A program made the position numbers and the translations under genes. DNA of 64,000 nucleotides from an uncultured Clostridia bacterium. GTDB lineage: Bacteria; Bacillota; Clostridia; Oscillospirales; Oscillospiraceae. Location of the stretch: contig CAMVTO010000001.1 of the NCBI GenBank assembly GCA_947170435.1, forward strand, positions 124,780-188,779, read 5' to 3'. The notes below the pieces were generated by a model. The model was not told the DNA's origin, searched no databases, and saw nothing but the letters and a program-made list of their open reading frames with translations. Positions 36,508 through 45,687 of this stretch are shown here, in pieces (the first letter of the stretch is position 1; each line of letters begins with the position of its first letter).

Positions 36508-38310
36508 ATGAAACAGGAAAACATACGCAATTTCAGCATCATCGCGCACATCGACCACGGCAAGTCCACGCTGGCGGATCGCCTGCTCGAAAAATGCAAC
36601 GCGGTCAGCGCGCGCGAAATGGAGGATCAGATCCTCGACAATATGGATTTGGAGCGTGAGCGCGGCATCACCATCAAGGCGCGCGCCGTCACCTTCGACT
36701 ATACCGCGCAGGACGGGGAGACCTATACACTGAACCTCATCGACACCCCGGGCCATGTGGACTTCAACTACGAGGTGTCACGCTCCCTCGCCGCCTGCGA
36801 GGGCGCGATATTGATCGTGGACGCCTCGCAGGGCATCGAGGCGCAGACGCTGGCAAACACCTACCTCGCCATGGAGCACGATCTGGAGATTCGCCCTGTG
36901 GTCAATAAGATCGACCTGCCCGCCGCCGATCCCAAGCGTGTCAAGGAGGAGATCGAGAACATCCTTGCCATCCCCGCTGAGGACGCGCCGGAGATCTCCG
37001 CCAAGCTCGGCACCAACATCGAGCAAGTGCTGGAGGATATCGTTCACAACCTGCCCGCCCCCACCGGCGATGCTGACGCGCCGCTGCGTGCGCTGATCTT
37101 CGACAGCTATTATGACGCGTACAAGGGCGTTATCGTGTATATGCGCCTGATGGAGGGCACGCTCAAGCCCGGTATGCGCGTTCGCATGATGGCAACCGGC
37201 TCGGAGTTTCAGGTGCTGGACTGCGGCCTCATGCGCCCGTTGGGGCTGGAGTCCGCCAAGGAGCTGAAAGCCGGACAGGTGGGCTGGTTCATCGCCAGCA
37301 TCAAGGACGTGCACGACACGCAGATCGGCGACACGGTCACAGGCGTGGAGAATCCCGCCGCCGAGCCGCTGCCGGGCTACCGCAAGGTGCGCTCGATGGT
37401 CTACTGCGGTATCTATACCGAGGATGGCAGCAAGTACCCCGATCTGCGCGACGCGCTGGAAAAGCTCCAGCTTAACGACGCGTCCCTGACCTTTGAGCCG
37501 GAATCCTCCGTGGCGCTGGGGTTTGGTTTCCGCTGCGGCTTTTTGGGAATGCTGCACATGGAGGTCATCCAGGAACGCCTGGAGCGCGAGTTCGACCTCG
37601 ACCTCGTGACCACACTGCCGAGCGTCATCTATGAGGTCTACAAGACCGACGGCACGATGGTACGGGTGGACAACCCCCACAACTACCCGGATCCCAGCGT
37701 CATCGAGCACGCGGAGGAGCCGTTCGTCAAGGTCACCATCGTCACGCCGCCGGACTACGTCGGCAATATCATGCCCATGTGTCAGGATCGCCGCGGCGAG
37801 TTCAAGGATATGCAGTACCTCGATACCTTTCTGGTCGAGCTGCACTACGAAATGCCGCTCAACGAGATCATCTACGATTTCTTTGACACGCTCAAGGCGA
37901 ACACCAAGGGCTACGCCTCGCTGGACTACGAGCTGTCGGGCTACCGCCCCAGCGAGCTGGTGAAGGTCGACCTGCTCTTGAACGGCGATCAGGTGGACGC
38001 GCTGAGCTTTATCGCCCACAAGGACAAAGCCTATCCCCGGGCGCGCAAGCTGTGCGAAAAGCTCAAGGAGAACATCCCGCGCCAGCTCTTCGAGGTGCCG
38101 GTGCAGGCCGCCATCGGCGGTCGCGTCATCGCCCGCGAGACGGTGAAGGCGATGCGCAAGGATGTGCTCGCCAAGTGCTACGGCGGCGACATCACGCGCA
38201 AGAAGAAGCTGCTGGAAAAGCAAAAAGAGGGCAAAAAGAAGATGCGGAGCTTAGGAACTGTCCAAGTTCCCACGGAAGCCTTCTTAGCGGTATTGAAGCT
38301 GGACGAGTGA
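36508..38310 (+). CDS. lepA: Elongation factor 4 (LepA) GTPase
   Basis: A ribosome-associated GTPase implicated in back-translocation and 30S biogenesis. The 600-residue protein has normal G-domain motifs: AHIDHGKST at 13-21, RGITIKA, DTPGH at 79-83 with the catalytic His present, and NKID at 133-136. Domains II, III and V are standard. The LepA-specific C-terminal domain contains [29 protein letters not shown] split over the family motif, with the conserved end QKEGKKKMR. It follows the XRE gene by three bases. In Bacillus and many Clostridia lepA is followed by hemN-hrcA; here the operon ends after lepA at a shared terminator. Confidence 0.97.
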   Translation: MKQENIRNFSIIAHIDHGKSTLADRLLEKCNAVSAREMEDQILDNMDLERERGITIKARAVTFDYTAQDGETYTLNLIDTPGHVDFNYEVSRSLAACEGAILIVDASQGIEAQTLANTYLAMEHDLEIRPVVNKIDLPAADPKRVKEEIENILAIPAEDAPEISAKLGTNIEQVLEDIVHNLPAPTGDADAPLRALIFDSYYDAYKGVIVYMRLMEGTLKPGMRVRMMATGSEFQVLDCGLMRPLGLESAKELKAGQVGWFIASIKDVHDTQIGDTVTGVENPAAEPLPGYRKVRSMVYCGIYTEDGSKYPDLRDALEKLQLNDASLTFEPESSVALGFGFRCGFLGMLHMEVIQERLEREFDLDLVTTLPSVIYEVYKTDGTMVRVDNPHNYPDPSVIEHAEEPFVKVTIVTPPDYVGNIMPMCQDRRGEFKDMQYLDTFLVELHYEMPLNEIIYDFFDTLKANTKGYASLDYELSGYRPSELVKVDLLLNGDQVDALSFIAHKDKAYPRARKLCEKLKENIPRQLFEVPVQAAIGGRVIARETVKAMRKDVLAKCYGGDITRKKKLLEKQKEGKKKMRSLGTVQVPTEAFLAVLKLDE

Positions 38311-38345
38311 AAAGAAAAGCAGCCTTACGGCTGCTTTTCTTTTAT
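38309..38345. terminator. Bidirectional terminator between lepA and the HAD gene
   Basis: A 15-bp stem, 38310-38324 with 38329-38343, has loop TTAC and T-rich ends on both strands. The TTA of the loop (38325-38327) is the stop codon of the opposing gene, as at 10098. Confidence 0.9.
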
Positions 38346-39182
38346 TGCTTTGAGCTGCTCCGCGTTCTCTTCGCTGAGCGCGTCGCTGATCGCCATTTTG
38401 CGCAGGATGTTCTTCATTGTTTCGTCCAGCGGCGTGCCTTCGCGGTAGTCGGCGGGGAAGATAAAGTCCACGCGCCCATCCGCCAGCAGGCCCTCTACGC
38501 CCGCGCGGTTGCTGTCCTGATACACCGCCACCGCCTGCCCGCCGTAGGCGCGCATCATCTTCATGCATGGCACGTCGGAGAGACCGTCGCCGACATAGAT
38601 CATGTTGGTGAACGGGATGCGCTTGCTGTCGTCCGGCATCGAGGCATTCAGGTCGCGGTCATTCGCCACATCGAGGACACCCTTGTTGATGCGGTAGACA
38701 AACTGCGTCTTGTTGGTGAAGTTGACGTCCAGCTTCGGCCACATGGCGAGGCCGTCGCTGCCATAGAGGAACTCGCAGGCGTAGATCTCCCGGAACTCGT
38801 GCGCGACGCCGCTGCCCTCAATGATCTCCTTGAGCCCGGAGGACAGGACATAGTGCTCCACCTCCACGCCCAGCGTCTCGCCAAACGCGTTGATGCGAGC
38901 GAACCACTCCTTTACGCCGGGGAACAGCTGGATCGCGTTGCCGCACTTCACAAGATACTCGCGCTCCAGGCGAATGCCTTTTTTGCGGCACTCGTCGATC
39001 ATCGTGTACATGTAGGCGAGCAGCCCGTCCATGTGGTTGCTCCAGCCGAAGTGATTGGCGATCTGCCAGAACTCCGCCGGCGTGTAGCCGAGGCTGGGGA
39101 TGAACGCGTAATCCTGCATATCGGTGGTGCAGAGGGTCTTATCGAAGTCGTAGAGGAAAGCGACGATGGGTTTCTTTTTCAT
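38325..39182 (-). CDS. HAD-superfamily phosphatase (SerB-like subclass)
   Basis: A 285-residue hydrolase of the haloacid-dehalogenase fold. The nucleophile and acid/base aspartates are Asp12 and Asp14 in FLYDFDKTL. Motif II is LSSG and motif IV is VGDGLSDVPCM. The cap region (about 20-110) is helical, like phosphoserine-phosphatase-type class I enzymes, but the substrate cannot be read from the sequence. GAGGT precedes the ATG. It lies after divIVA, but a strong terminator between the two suggests that it is expressed separately or by read-through only. It ends inside the terminator shared with lepA. Confidence 0.87.
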   Translation of the reverse strand: MKKKPIVAFLYDFDKTLCTTDMQDYAFIPSLGYTPAEFWQIANHFGWSNHMDGLLAYMYTMIDECRKKGIRLEREYLVKCGNAIQLFPGVKEWFARINAFGETLGVEVEHYVLSSGLKEIIEGSGVAHEFREIYACEFLYGSDGLAMWPKLDVNFTNKTQFVYRINKGVLDVANDRDLNASMPDDSKRIPFTNMIYVGDGLSDVPCMKMMRAYGGQAVAVYQDSNRAGVEGLLADGRVDFIFPADYREGTPLDETMKNILRKMAISDALSEENAEQLKAIKEKQP

Positions 39183-39201
39183 GGAGCTACCTCGCTGTGC
39201 G

Positions 39202-39231
39202 GAAAAAGCGGCGCATTTGCGCCGCTTTTTT
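39202..39231 (-). terminator. Intrinsic terminator of the miaB-divIVA operon
   Basis: On the minus strand the divIVA stop TGA runs directly into AAAAAAGCGGCGCA, its complementary arm TGCGCCGCTTTTT, and a T run. Confidence 0.88.
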
Positions 39232-40022
39232 CAGTCTTCGTCTTCTGTGCTGTAGTTGCGGCCAAACTTCAGATCCGCCAGCTTAAAGAGATGCTTGGCG
39301 GTGTCGGCCAGAGGAACTTCCGCGTCGTCGATGGGATCCGCGACAGCGGCGGCTTTTTTCGTACCGGCGGCGGGAAACATCACGGTGGCGTCCTCGTCCA
39401 CGGCGGAATGATCCTCCGCGCTCTTCGCCGCGGGGAAGACCGTGGTGGCGGAGGTATCCGCCGCGCGCTCCTGCTCATAGGAGGCAACGATTTTTTCACC
39501 CAGTGCCGCAATGTCCGCGGCGGTATCGTGCACGGCCTTGGCCTCCCGGGTGGTCTGCTCCACCTGCTCCGGCGTAAGGTCGGGCAGGGTCTCCAGCACA
39601 CGCAGCTGGTTTTCGCAGATCGCGCGGGTCTGTTCAACGAACTGCTTCGTCTGCGCCTTGACGGCATTGAGACGCTGCTGCTCATAGATGATTTCGTCGT
39701 GCAGTGCGCCGATCTTGGCCCGCGCCTCCATTTCAGCGTCGGCAATCAGCGTTTCCTTCTTTTCCTCGGCCTCGGAGACCATCGAGCTGGCCATCTTCTG
39801 CGCGGAGAGCAGCGCGGCGCGCATGGAATCCTCGGTGGCGCGGTACTCCTCCACCTTATCCACGAGCACCTTCATTTTAGCCTTGAGGGCGGCGTTTTCC
39901 TTGTAGAGCGCCGTATAGTCGTCGGTCAGCTCGTCGAGGAACTCGTCCACCATCGTCATATTGTAACCGCCGAATGCGGACTTGGAAAAGACGTGTTCAG
40001 CAACTTCCTGCGGTGTCAGCAT
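39231..40022 (-). CDS. divIVA: DivIVA domain-containing protein
   Basis: A coiled-coil scaffold that marks negatively curved membrane at poles and septa. The 263 residues start with the DivIVA membrane-binding motif (LTPQEVAEHVFSKSAFGGYN, then VDEFLDELTDDYTALYKEN). A long coiled coil follows (about 40-175; KMKVLVDKVEEYRATEDSMR). The C-terminal part, 180-263, is low in complexity and acidic, with a repeated TVFPAA/TVMFPAAG motif that may be a docking peptide. GAGAGGT precedes the ATG. It is the last gene of the sepF cluster. Its C-terminal tail is unlike Bacillus DivIVA (164 residues) and may recruit lineage-specific partners. Confidence 0.93.
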   Translation of the reverse strand: MLTPQEVAEHVFSKSAFGGYNMTMVDEFLDELTDDYTALYKENAALKAKMKVLVDKVEEYRATEDSMRAALLSAQKMASSMVSEAEEKKETLIADAEMEARAKIGALHDEIIYEQQRLNAVKAQTKQFVEQTRAICENQLRVLETLPDLTPEQVEQTTREAKAVHDTAADIAALGEKIVASYEQERAADTSATTVFPAAKSAEDHSAVDEDATVMFPAAGTKKAAAVADPIDDAEVPLADTAKHLFKLADLKFGRNYSTEDED

Positions 40023-40041
40023 ATCTTACCTCTCCCTTGGC

Positions 40042-40512
40042 TTAAAGGTACAAGCCGGAGCTTTCCAGCTCGTCGATGAGGTCGCCCATGATATCCACAT
40101 GGTACGGCGTGATGATGTAGGTGTTGGCGGCGACGCGCTTGATCTTGCCCTCGCCCGCGTAGGCCACGCCGGAGAGGAAGTCGATGAGGCGGCGCGCCAC
40201 ATCCTTGTTCGTGGACTCAAGGTTTACGACCACGGTGCGTTTTTCCTTGAGGTGATCGGCAATCTCGGAGGCGTTCTCAAAGCGCTCCGGCTTAACCAGA
40301 ACGACCTTGAGCTGGGTAGTAGCGTGGATGTTCACGACCTTGTTGCGGCGATCCTCCTCGCGGTTGCGGTTGGCGGAAGCGCTGCCGCGGTCACGCTCGG
40401 CAAAAGCGCCGGTGTCGCCGCGGTCACGCAGATCGGGGAAATCGTCTTCGTATAGCTCGTCCTCATCCTCGTAAGGATGCGCCCATTTTTTCAGATCGTC
40501 AATAATGCCCAT
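40042..40512 (-). CDS. sepF: Cell division protein SepF
   Basis: An FtsZ-binding protein that tethers and bundles FtsZ at the membrane. The 156-residue protein has an N-terminal amphipathic membrane-targeting helix (MGIIDDLKKWAHP), then an acidic and charged linker (about 15-60). The SepF core follows (VVNIHATTQLKVVLVKPERFE, then ADHLKEKRTVVVNLESTNKDVARRLIDFLSG, split by a turn) and the end FIITP-like YIITPYHVDIMGD. It is 18 bp downstream of yggS and 19 bp before divIVA, the order found in most Firmicutes. No ylmG or ylmH gene is present between them. Confidence 0.96.
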   Translation of the reverse strand: MGIIDDLKKWAHPYEDEDELYEDDFPDLRDRGDTGAFAERDRGSASANRNREEDRRNKVVNIHATTQLKVVLVKPERFENASEIADHLKEKRTVVVNLESTNKDVARRLIDFLSGVAYAGEGKIKRVAANTYIITPYHVDIMGDLIDELESSGLYL

Positions 40513-40530
40513 GATGGTTTCCCCTCTCCG

Positions 40531-41226
40531 TTACAATGTATAGGCGCGAGCGCCGAAAATCGCCGTGCCGACGCGGACAACAGTCGCGCCGCAGCGCACG
40601 GCATCTTCGTAGTCTCCGCTCATGCCCATTGATAACATATCAAGCTTATTATGATACAATTTTTCGTTTATGTCAACATAAAGCGCCCGAACTTTTTCAA
40701 AATATGGTATGCTGCCATGTTTTTCCTCCGCTACCGGTGGTATGCACATGAGACCGCGCAGACGGATATGGCGGAGCGCGGCGGCAAGCGCGGCAGCATC
40801 GGCGACAGCTTCGGGCGCGAAGCCGCTCTTGGCGTCCTCGCTGCCTATGTTGACCTCCAGCAGGATATCCTGCACGATGCCCAGCCGCTCCGCCTGGGCG
40901 TCGATGAGCCGCAGCAGCTCCTCTGAGCTGACCGACTCAATCACATCCACCTTGCCAACGACCATTTTCACTTTGTTGCGCTGGAGGTGTCCGATGAAGT
41001 GCAGCGGCGCGCCGTCATAGGCGTGCGCCAAGAGTTTTTGCGTCATCTCCTGCACGCGGTTTTCCCCCAGAGCGTCGATACCGGCGGCGATGGCGGCGCG
41101 GCAGGCCGCGGCGTCGTTCATCTTGCTGGCGCCGATGAGCAGGATCTCTGCGGGATCGCGCCCCGCGTCGGTGGCGGCGCGGGCAATGTTGGCGCGCACT
41201 TGCGCGATATTTTCAGCCATGGACAT
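40531..41226 (-). CDS. yggS: YggS-family pyridoxal phosphate homeostasis protein
   Basis: A PLP-binding protein of the alanine-racemase-like TIM-barrel fold that buffers free PLP and affects amino-acid metabolism; no enzyme activity is known for the family. The 231 residues show the cofactor lysine Lys35 in LLIGASKMND. GENRVQEMTQK, the family motif FIGHLQRNKVK, LEVNIGSEDAKSGF, LRGLMCIPP and the phosphate-binding LSMGMSGDYEDAV are all present. Two in-frame ATG codons are possible (41226, 41220); the first is best placed after GGAGGG. It lies in the conserved position just before sepF. Confidence 0.95.
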   Translation of the reverse strand: MSMAENIAQVRANIARAATDAGRDPAEILLIGASKMNDAAACRAAIAAGIDALGENRVQEMTQKLLAHAYDGAPLHFIGHLQRNKVKMVVGKVDVIESVSSEELLRLIDAQAERLGIVQDILLEVNIGSEDAKSGFAPEAVADAAALAAALRHIRLRGLMCIPPVAEEKHGSIPYFEKVRALYVDINEKLYHNKLDMLSMGMSGDYEDAVRCGATVVRVGTAIFGARAYTL

Positions 41227-41239
41227 GTCGTTCCCTCCG

Positions 41240-42466
41240 TCAGTCGATGACCTTGCCGTTGTACAGGCGGTCAGCGGTGATGATGGCCTCGTCGCCTGTG
41301 CGCAGGGTGTAGAACACCACGTCGCTCTCCCGAGCGGCGTTGATCTCGCCGGGGCGGACGAGGCAGTAGTCCTCGCCTTGATAGATGACCTCCACGGGCT
41401 TGAACCAGGCCTGACGCCCGATGCGGCAGTAGACGCCGCTTTGCCCCTCGTGGATGCGCAGCGCGTTTTTGGGGATGCGCAGCCCGGTACAGCTTTTCAG
41501 GATCAGCTCTGCGCTCTGGTCGCGCAGCGCGGTGACGTAGGAGAGGTACTGCTCGCCGGAAAAAACCACCAGACAGCGCCCGTCCTCCGCACGGCTTACA
41601 GAGCTTGCGACGACGGGCAGAAGGACGTCCACGCCGGTGATGGCCAGCTCGTAGTGCCCGCCCTTGGCAATTTCCACCGCGTCGGATGCGTCGACCGCAG
41701 CGACATAGTACCAAGTTTCGCCGCGCACCAGCTTGCCCACCGTGGTGGAGACCGGCGCGGGAAGAAGCCGCTCAAATTCGGAGGGGCTGAGCTTGGGGAG
41801 CATGTCAGGCGTCAGCACGGTCTCGTAACCGTCCGCGACCGCGGAGTAGGTACCCGCAAAGGGCGCGACAATGGCGCGTGAGCCGTCACCGGCGGAGCGC
41901 GCCGTCTCCCGCAGCCTGCTTTCCAACGAAGCAATGCGATCACTGAGATCAGCGCTGCCGCGGTAGGCATACTCCCGGCGGAGCACAGTGGACTTGAGGG
42001 CGGATACGTTGCTGCCCAGCGCCGTATAGTTGCCGCTTGTCAGCGCGGCGCGCACGGCGATGATGTCGCCTTCGATGTCGGAGTCCAGACGCAGCGCCGC
42101 CTCGGTGTCACGGGCGGCGGTTTGGGCATAACGCAGCTGCTCCAGCTGCTCCCGCAGCGCCGCAACCTCCTGCTCGGCGGAGAGCGCTTCGGCGCTCTGA
42201 TACACGGTGGCGATGCGCTTGCCGTTGGCGACGCGCTCTCCCTCCGTGCGCGTCAGCTCCACCAGCGGCTCGCTGCAATCAATAATCTCCTCATCCCGCA
42301 CCAGCATGCCGTTGAGGGTCATGGCCTGCTCGGAACGATAGACGTAGACCGAGGAGGTGATGATGGGGTCGGTGAAGTACCGCCATGTCTGGATGCCGAA
42401 ATATACCATCACCGCGAGGAAGATAAACGCGGTGATGAGCTTTGTGGTGAGAGAGGAGTTTTTCAT
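41240..42466 (-). CDS. HlyD-like single-pass membrane protein of the sepF cluster
   Basis: A 408-residue protein with one N-terminal membrane helix (TTKLITAFIFLAVMVYFGIQTW). The rest is extracytoplasmic. A barrel/lipoyl-like part (GMLVRDEEIIDCSEPLVELT, then GERVANGKRIATVY) flanks a helical hairpin at about 110-200. Beta-rich domains follow, with IVAPFAGTYSAVADGYE and the closing RIPKNALRIHEGQSGVYC. The layout is that of HlyD-type adaptors, but no transporter or outer-membrane partner is nearby. Homologues precede yggS-sepF in many Clostridia, so a role in division or envelope organisation is more likely than efflux. This is inference. Confidence 0.82.
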   Translation of the reverse strand: MKNSSLTTKLITAFIFLAVMVYFGIQTWRYFTDPIITSSVYVYRSEQAMTLNGMLVRDEEIIDCSEPLVELTRTEGERVANGKRIATVYQSAEALSAEQEVAALREQLEQLRYAQTAARDTEAALRLDSDIEGDIIAVRAALTSGNYTALGSNVSALKSTVLRREYAYRGSADLSDRIASLESRLRETARSAGDGSRAIVAPFAGTYSAVADGYETVLTPDMLPKLSPSEFERLLPAPVSTTVGKLVRGETWYYVAAVDASDAVEIAKGGHYELAITGVDVLLPVVASSVSRAEDGRCLVVFSGEQYLSYVTALRDQSAELILKSCTGLRIPKNALRIHEGQSGVYCRIGRQAWFKPVEVIYQGEDYCLVRPGEINAARESDVVFYTLRTGDEAIITADRLYNGKVID

Positions 42467-42484
42467 GGGATGTACCTTTCGGAG

Positions 42485-42736
42485 CTACGGGATGCTCACT
42501 TCCTCCGCTTCCTCGGCGCCGCGCAGGTCAATGTTCCGCTGCGGCGCAATGGTGGAGATGGCGTGCTTGTAAATCAGCTGTTGCCTGCCCTCTGACTCCA
42601 GCACGACGGTGAAGGGATCAAAGCCCCGCACCACGCCGCGCATTTGAAAGCCGTTGACGAGGAAGACCGTCAGCGGCACGTCCTGCCGGCGGGCGAGGGT
42701 GAGGAAAGCGTCCTGTAGGTTGGTGTTCTTTTTCAT
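42485..42736 (-). CDS. hfq: RNA chaperone Hfq
   Basis: A hexameric Sm-like protein that binds small RNAs and mRNAs. The 83-residue protein has the Sm1 region ([20 protein letters not shown], then [20 protein letters not shown]) and the Sm2 signature YKHAIST. A short acidic tail follows. The canonical Gln and Phe of the proximal site are within LQDAFL and GFDPFTV. It stands downstream of mutL-miaA, the order shared by Proteobacteria and Firmicutes, with a 48-bp gap to miaA. Confidence 0.97.
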   Translation of the reverse strand: MKKNTNLQDAFLTLARRQDVPLTVFLVNGFQMRGVVRGFDPFTVVLESEGRQQLIYKHAISTIAPQRNIDLRGAEEAEEVSIP

Positions 42737-42784
42737 GTGTGTTCATCCTTTCTGTATCTTGCGGACAGCCTGTCCGCGATACAG

Positions 42785-43726
42785 TCAGAATACGCCACAC
42801 TGCGTGAGAATTTCTGTCGAAAAAGCGAGAGCCGCTTGGAAATCCCGCGCTTTTTTCCAATGATACCAGTGAATGCTCCTGTCGCGGCGCAGCCACGTCA
42901 GCTGCCGCTTGGCATACTGGCGCGAGCGAAGCTTGATTTCGTTGATGGCATCCTCCCGCGACGCCGCGCCGTCGAGATAGGCGAGGCACTCCTTGTAGCC
43001 GATGGCTTGCAGCGCGGTGGATTCGCGCGGTACGCCGGCATCGAGCAAGCCGCGCACCTCGTCAAAGAGCCCCTGCTCCACCATGACGTCCACGCGGCGG
43101 TCGATGAGGGCCTTCATGTCGTCGCGGTCTTCAAAAGCGAAGCCCAGCTTGACGGCCTCATACCGCGGCGGGACGCTCTGCGATTCCAGATTGTGCTGTG
43201 AGAGGGTCTTGCCGGTCTCGTACCAGACCTCCAGCGCCCGGATCAGGCGCTTGTGGTTGGCGGCATCGACCCGCGCGGCGCTCTCTGGGTCGATGCGACG
43301 CAGCTCGGCGAGCAACGCGTCTTCCCCCTCGGCGGCGAGCCGCGCTTCCAGCTGTTGCCGCACCGCTCCGCCAAATTGCCCCGCGGCAAAGCCGTGACCG
43401 GCGAGCAGTGCATCCAGGTATAGCCCTGTGCCGCCGACGACGACGGGCTGTGCACCCCGCGCGAGGATGTCGTCCGCGCAGCGAGCCGCATCCTCCGCGT
43501 ACCGCGCGACAGAGCAGGACTCGTGGGGGTCGTACACGCCCACCATGTGATGGGGGACGCCTTCGGTTTCGTCCGGGGTGGGCGCGGCGGTGCCGATGAC
43601 CATGCCGCGGTAAAGCTGCATGGAGTCACAGGAGATCACCTCGCCGCCGCAGCGCCGCGCGATCAGTACGCCCATTTTCGTCTTGCCGCAGGCCGTGGGG
43701 CCTACGACACAAATCAAAGGTTTCAT
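42785..43726 (-). CDS. miaA: tRNA dimethylallyltransferase MiaA
   Basis: Transfers a dimethylallyl group to A37 of tRNAs reading UNN codons; MiaB, encoded upstream in this operon, then methylthiolates the product. The 313-residue protein starts with the P-loop VVGPTACGKTKMG, then DSMQLYRGM, and VGGTGLYLDALLAGHG. The end shows the usual SRQYAKRQLTWLRRD motif with a terminal WYHWKKA-like segment. Its ATG overlaps the mutL stop (ATGA), so the frame extending further upstream is a mutL shadow. Confidence 0.97.
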   Translation of the reverse strand: MKPLICVVGPTACGKTKMGVLIARRCGGEVISCDSMQLYRGMVIGTAAPTPDETEGVPHHMVGVYDPHESCSVARYAEDAARCADDILARGAQPVVVGGTGLYLDALLAGHGFAAGQFGGAVRQQLEARLAAEGEDALLAELRRIDPESAARVDAANHKRLIRALEVWYETGKTLSQHNLESQSVPPRYEAVKLGFAFEDRDDMKALIDRRVDVMVEQGLFDEVRGLLDAGVPRESTALQAIGYKECLAYLDGAASREDAINEIKLRSRQYAKRQLTWLRRDRSIHWYHWKKARDFQAALAFSTEILTQCGVF

Positions 43727-45675
43727 ACGATTCGCTTGAACATCTTCTCGATCTCGCGCTCGGTGAGCCGCACCTTGACGGGGCGCCCGTGGGGGCAGTA
43801 TTCGATCTCGCCGGACTGCACCTTGTCCACCAGCACCCGCAGCTCCCGCTCGTCGGATTTCCAGCCGCCCTTGATGGACGCCTTGCACGCGAGCGTCGCC
43901 AGCAGCGCGTCGCGCGCGGAGGCGGGGTCGGCGCTCTTGCCGCTCGCGAGGTCGCCCGCAAGCTCTTCGAGTGTGGCGACAGCGTCGCCCTCGTCGATGT
44001 CGGCAGGGATATCGCGGATCAGCACGGCGTTGCCGCCGAAGTCTTCGCAGGTGAAGCCGAAATCGCGCAGGAGATCAAAGCGCTCCGCCACCGCGGCGTA
44101 CTCGCTGCTGCCGAGCTGCGCCACCAGCGGAGTGAGCAGCGTCTGGGACATGATGGGCGCGTTTTGCGCCTTGAAGCGGTTGAAGTTGACGCGCTCGTGC
44201 GCGGCGTGCTTGTCGATGAGCCACACGTTTTTATCCGCGTCTTCACACACGATGTAGGTATCCAGCACCTCGCCCGCAATGCGCCACGGAACGACGGCCT
44301 CGGGAATGAGCGTGACCTGCTCCGGCTCGGGAGCGGGTTCTGCGGCCTCCCTTGCGAAAGAGGGCGCCTGCGAAGCGGGTGGGGGATCGGCTGACGCCGC
44401 GCCGGCACCCTCTGCGAACGGGAGGCGCTGGGCGTTCGCGCTTTTCGGCTCCTCCCGCCGTACATAGTCTGCCACACGCCCCTTGCCGCCCAGCTCACCG
44501 AGGGGGACGGCGGGAATGCGCGTCCGAAACATGGGAGCCTGCGCCGCCGGCTGCGGGGCCGCAGGCTTTTGAACGGATGGCTTTGCGGCGCTTTGCACGG
44601 CGCGGAACTGCCCCGCGGTCATGGTCTGATAGAAATCGCCGCGCGGATTCTGCATCTGCTGCTTCACCGTTTCCTGCACCGGCTTCGCCTCGCGGTCGAG
44701 AGCATCCATCACGCCGTGATAGACCAGGTCAAAGACCTGCTTTTCACTGACGAACTTGACAATGGTTTTGGCGGGATGCACGTTTACATCCACCATGTCG
44801 AAGGGCAGCGTCACAAACAGCACGCAGCCGGGGAACTTGCCCTTCATCATGCGATTGGCGTAGGCCTCTTCCAGCGCGGCGGTCAAAAGCTGCGACTTGA
44901 CGAGGCGATTGTTGACGAAAAAGGTCTGCATGCCGCGCGTGCCGCGGCCATTTAAGGGGCGGGTCACAAAGCCGTCCGCCGCCAGTGCGCCGTCCCGGCC
45001 TTTGACCTCCACGAGTGAAAGCGTAAACTCCCGACCCAGTGCGGCGTAGATAGCGGATTTAAGCGTGCCGTCGCCGGGGGTGTGGAGCGCTTCCTCGTTG
45101 TCGCGGATCAGCTTGAACGAGATATCGGGATGCGAGAGCGCCAGATGGGTCGCAATGCCGGAGATGGCGGTGGCCTCGGCGCTGTCGCGCTTCATAAACT
45201 TGAGCCGCGCAGGCGTGTTGTAAAAGAGGTCGCGGACGATGACACTGGTGCCTTCCGGGCAGCCTGCGTCGGCGACCTCGCCGGACACGCCGCCGTCCAA
45301 ATGCAGCGTCGCACCGCTGTCCGCGCCGCGCTCGCGGGTGAACACATCCAGCCGCGAGACGGATGAGATCGCCGCCAGCGCTTCGCCGCGAAAGCCCAGC
45401 GTGCCGATGGCGGATAGATCCTCGGCGGTGCGCAGCTTGCTCGTCGCGTGGCGCAAAAACGCCGTGGGCAGCTCGGCGGGCGCGATGCCGCAGCCGTCGT
45501 CGCTCACGCGCAGGTAAGTCATGCCGCCGTCCTTGATCTCAACGGTGACGGCGGTGGCGCCTGCGTCGATGGCGTTTTCCAGCAGTTCCTTGGCGACGCT
45601 GGCAGGACGCTCGACCACCTCGCCCGCGGCGATCAGATCGGCAACATGGGGGGAGAGTTGTTGGATATGCGGCAT
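43723..45675 (-). CDS. mutL: DNA mismatch repair protein MutL
   Basis: Couples MutS mismatch recognition to strand incision. The 650-residue protein has the GHKL ATPase motifs at its start: AGEVVERPASVAKELLENAIDAGA, DDGCGI and TLGFRGEAL with SRLDV. The transducer domain (RGMQTFFVNNRLVK) follows, then a Pro/Ala-rich linker (about 340-460). The C-terminal dimer domain includes LIDKHAAHERVNF, a CPHGRP motif and LACKASIKGG. The DQHAAHER-like and CPHGRP elements suggest that it is an endonuclease-type MutL as in Bacillus, although the full metal site was not verified. GGAGG precedes the ATG. Confidence 0.96.
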   Translation of the reverse strand: MPHIQQLSPHVADLIAAGEVVERPASVAKELLENAIDAGATAVTVEIKDGGMTYLRVSDDGCGIAPAELPTAFLRHATSKLRTAEDLSAIGTLGFRGEALAAISSVSRLDVFTRERGADSGATLHLDGGVSGEVADAGCPEGTSVIVRDLFYNTPARLKFMKRDSAEATAISGIATHLALSHPDISFKLIRDNEEALHTPGDGTLKSAIYAALGREFTLSLVEVKGRDGALAADGFVTRPLNGRGTRGMQTFFVNNRLVKSQLLTAALEEAYANRMMKGKFPGCVLFVTLPFDMVDVNVHPAKTIVKFVSEKQVFDLVYHGVMDALDREAKPVQETVKQQMQNPRGDFYQTMTAGQFRAVQSAAKPSVQKPAAPQPAAQAPMFRTRIPAVPLGELGGKGRVADYVRREEPKSANAQRLPFAEGAGAASADPPPASQAPSFAREAAEPAPEPEQVTLIPEAVVPWRIAGEVLDTYIVCEDADKNVWLIDKHAAHERVNFNRFKAQNAPIMSQTLLTPLVAQLGSSEYAAVAERFDLLRDFGFTCEDFGGNAVLIRDIPADIDEGDAVATLEELAGDLASGKSADPASARDALLATLACKASIKGGWKSDERELRVLVDKVQSGEIEYCPHGRPVKVRLTEREIEKMFKRIV

Positions 45676-45687
45676 GGAAATGCCTCC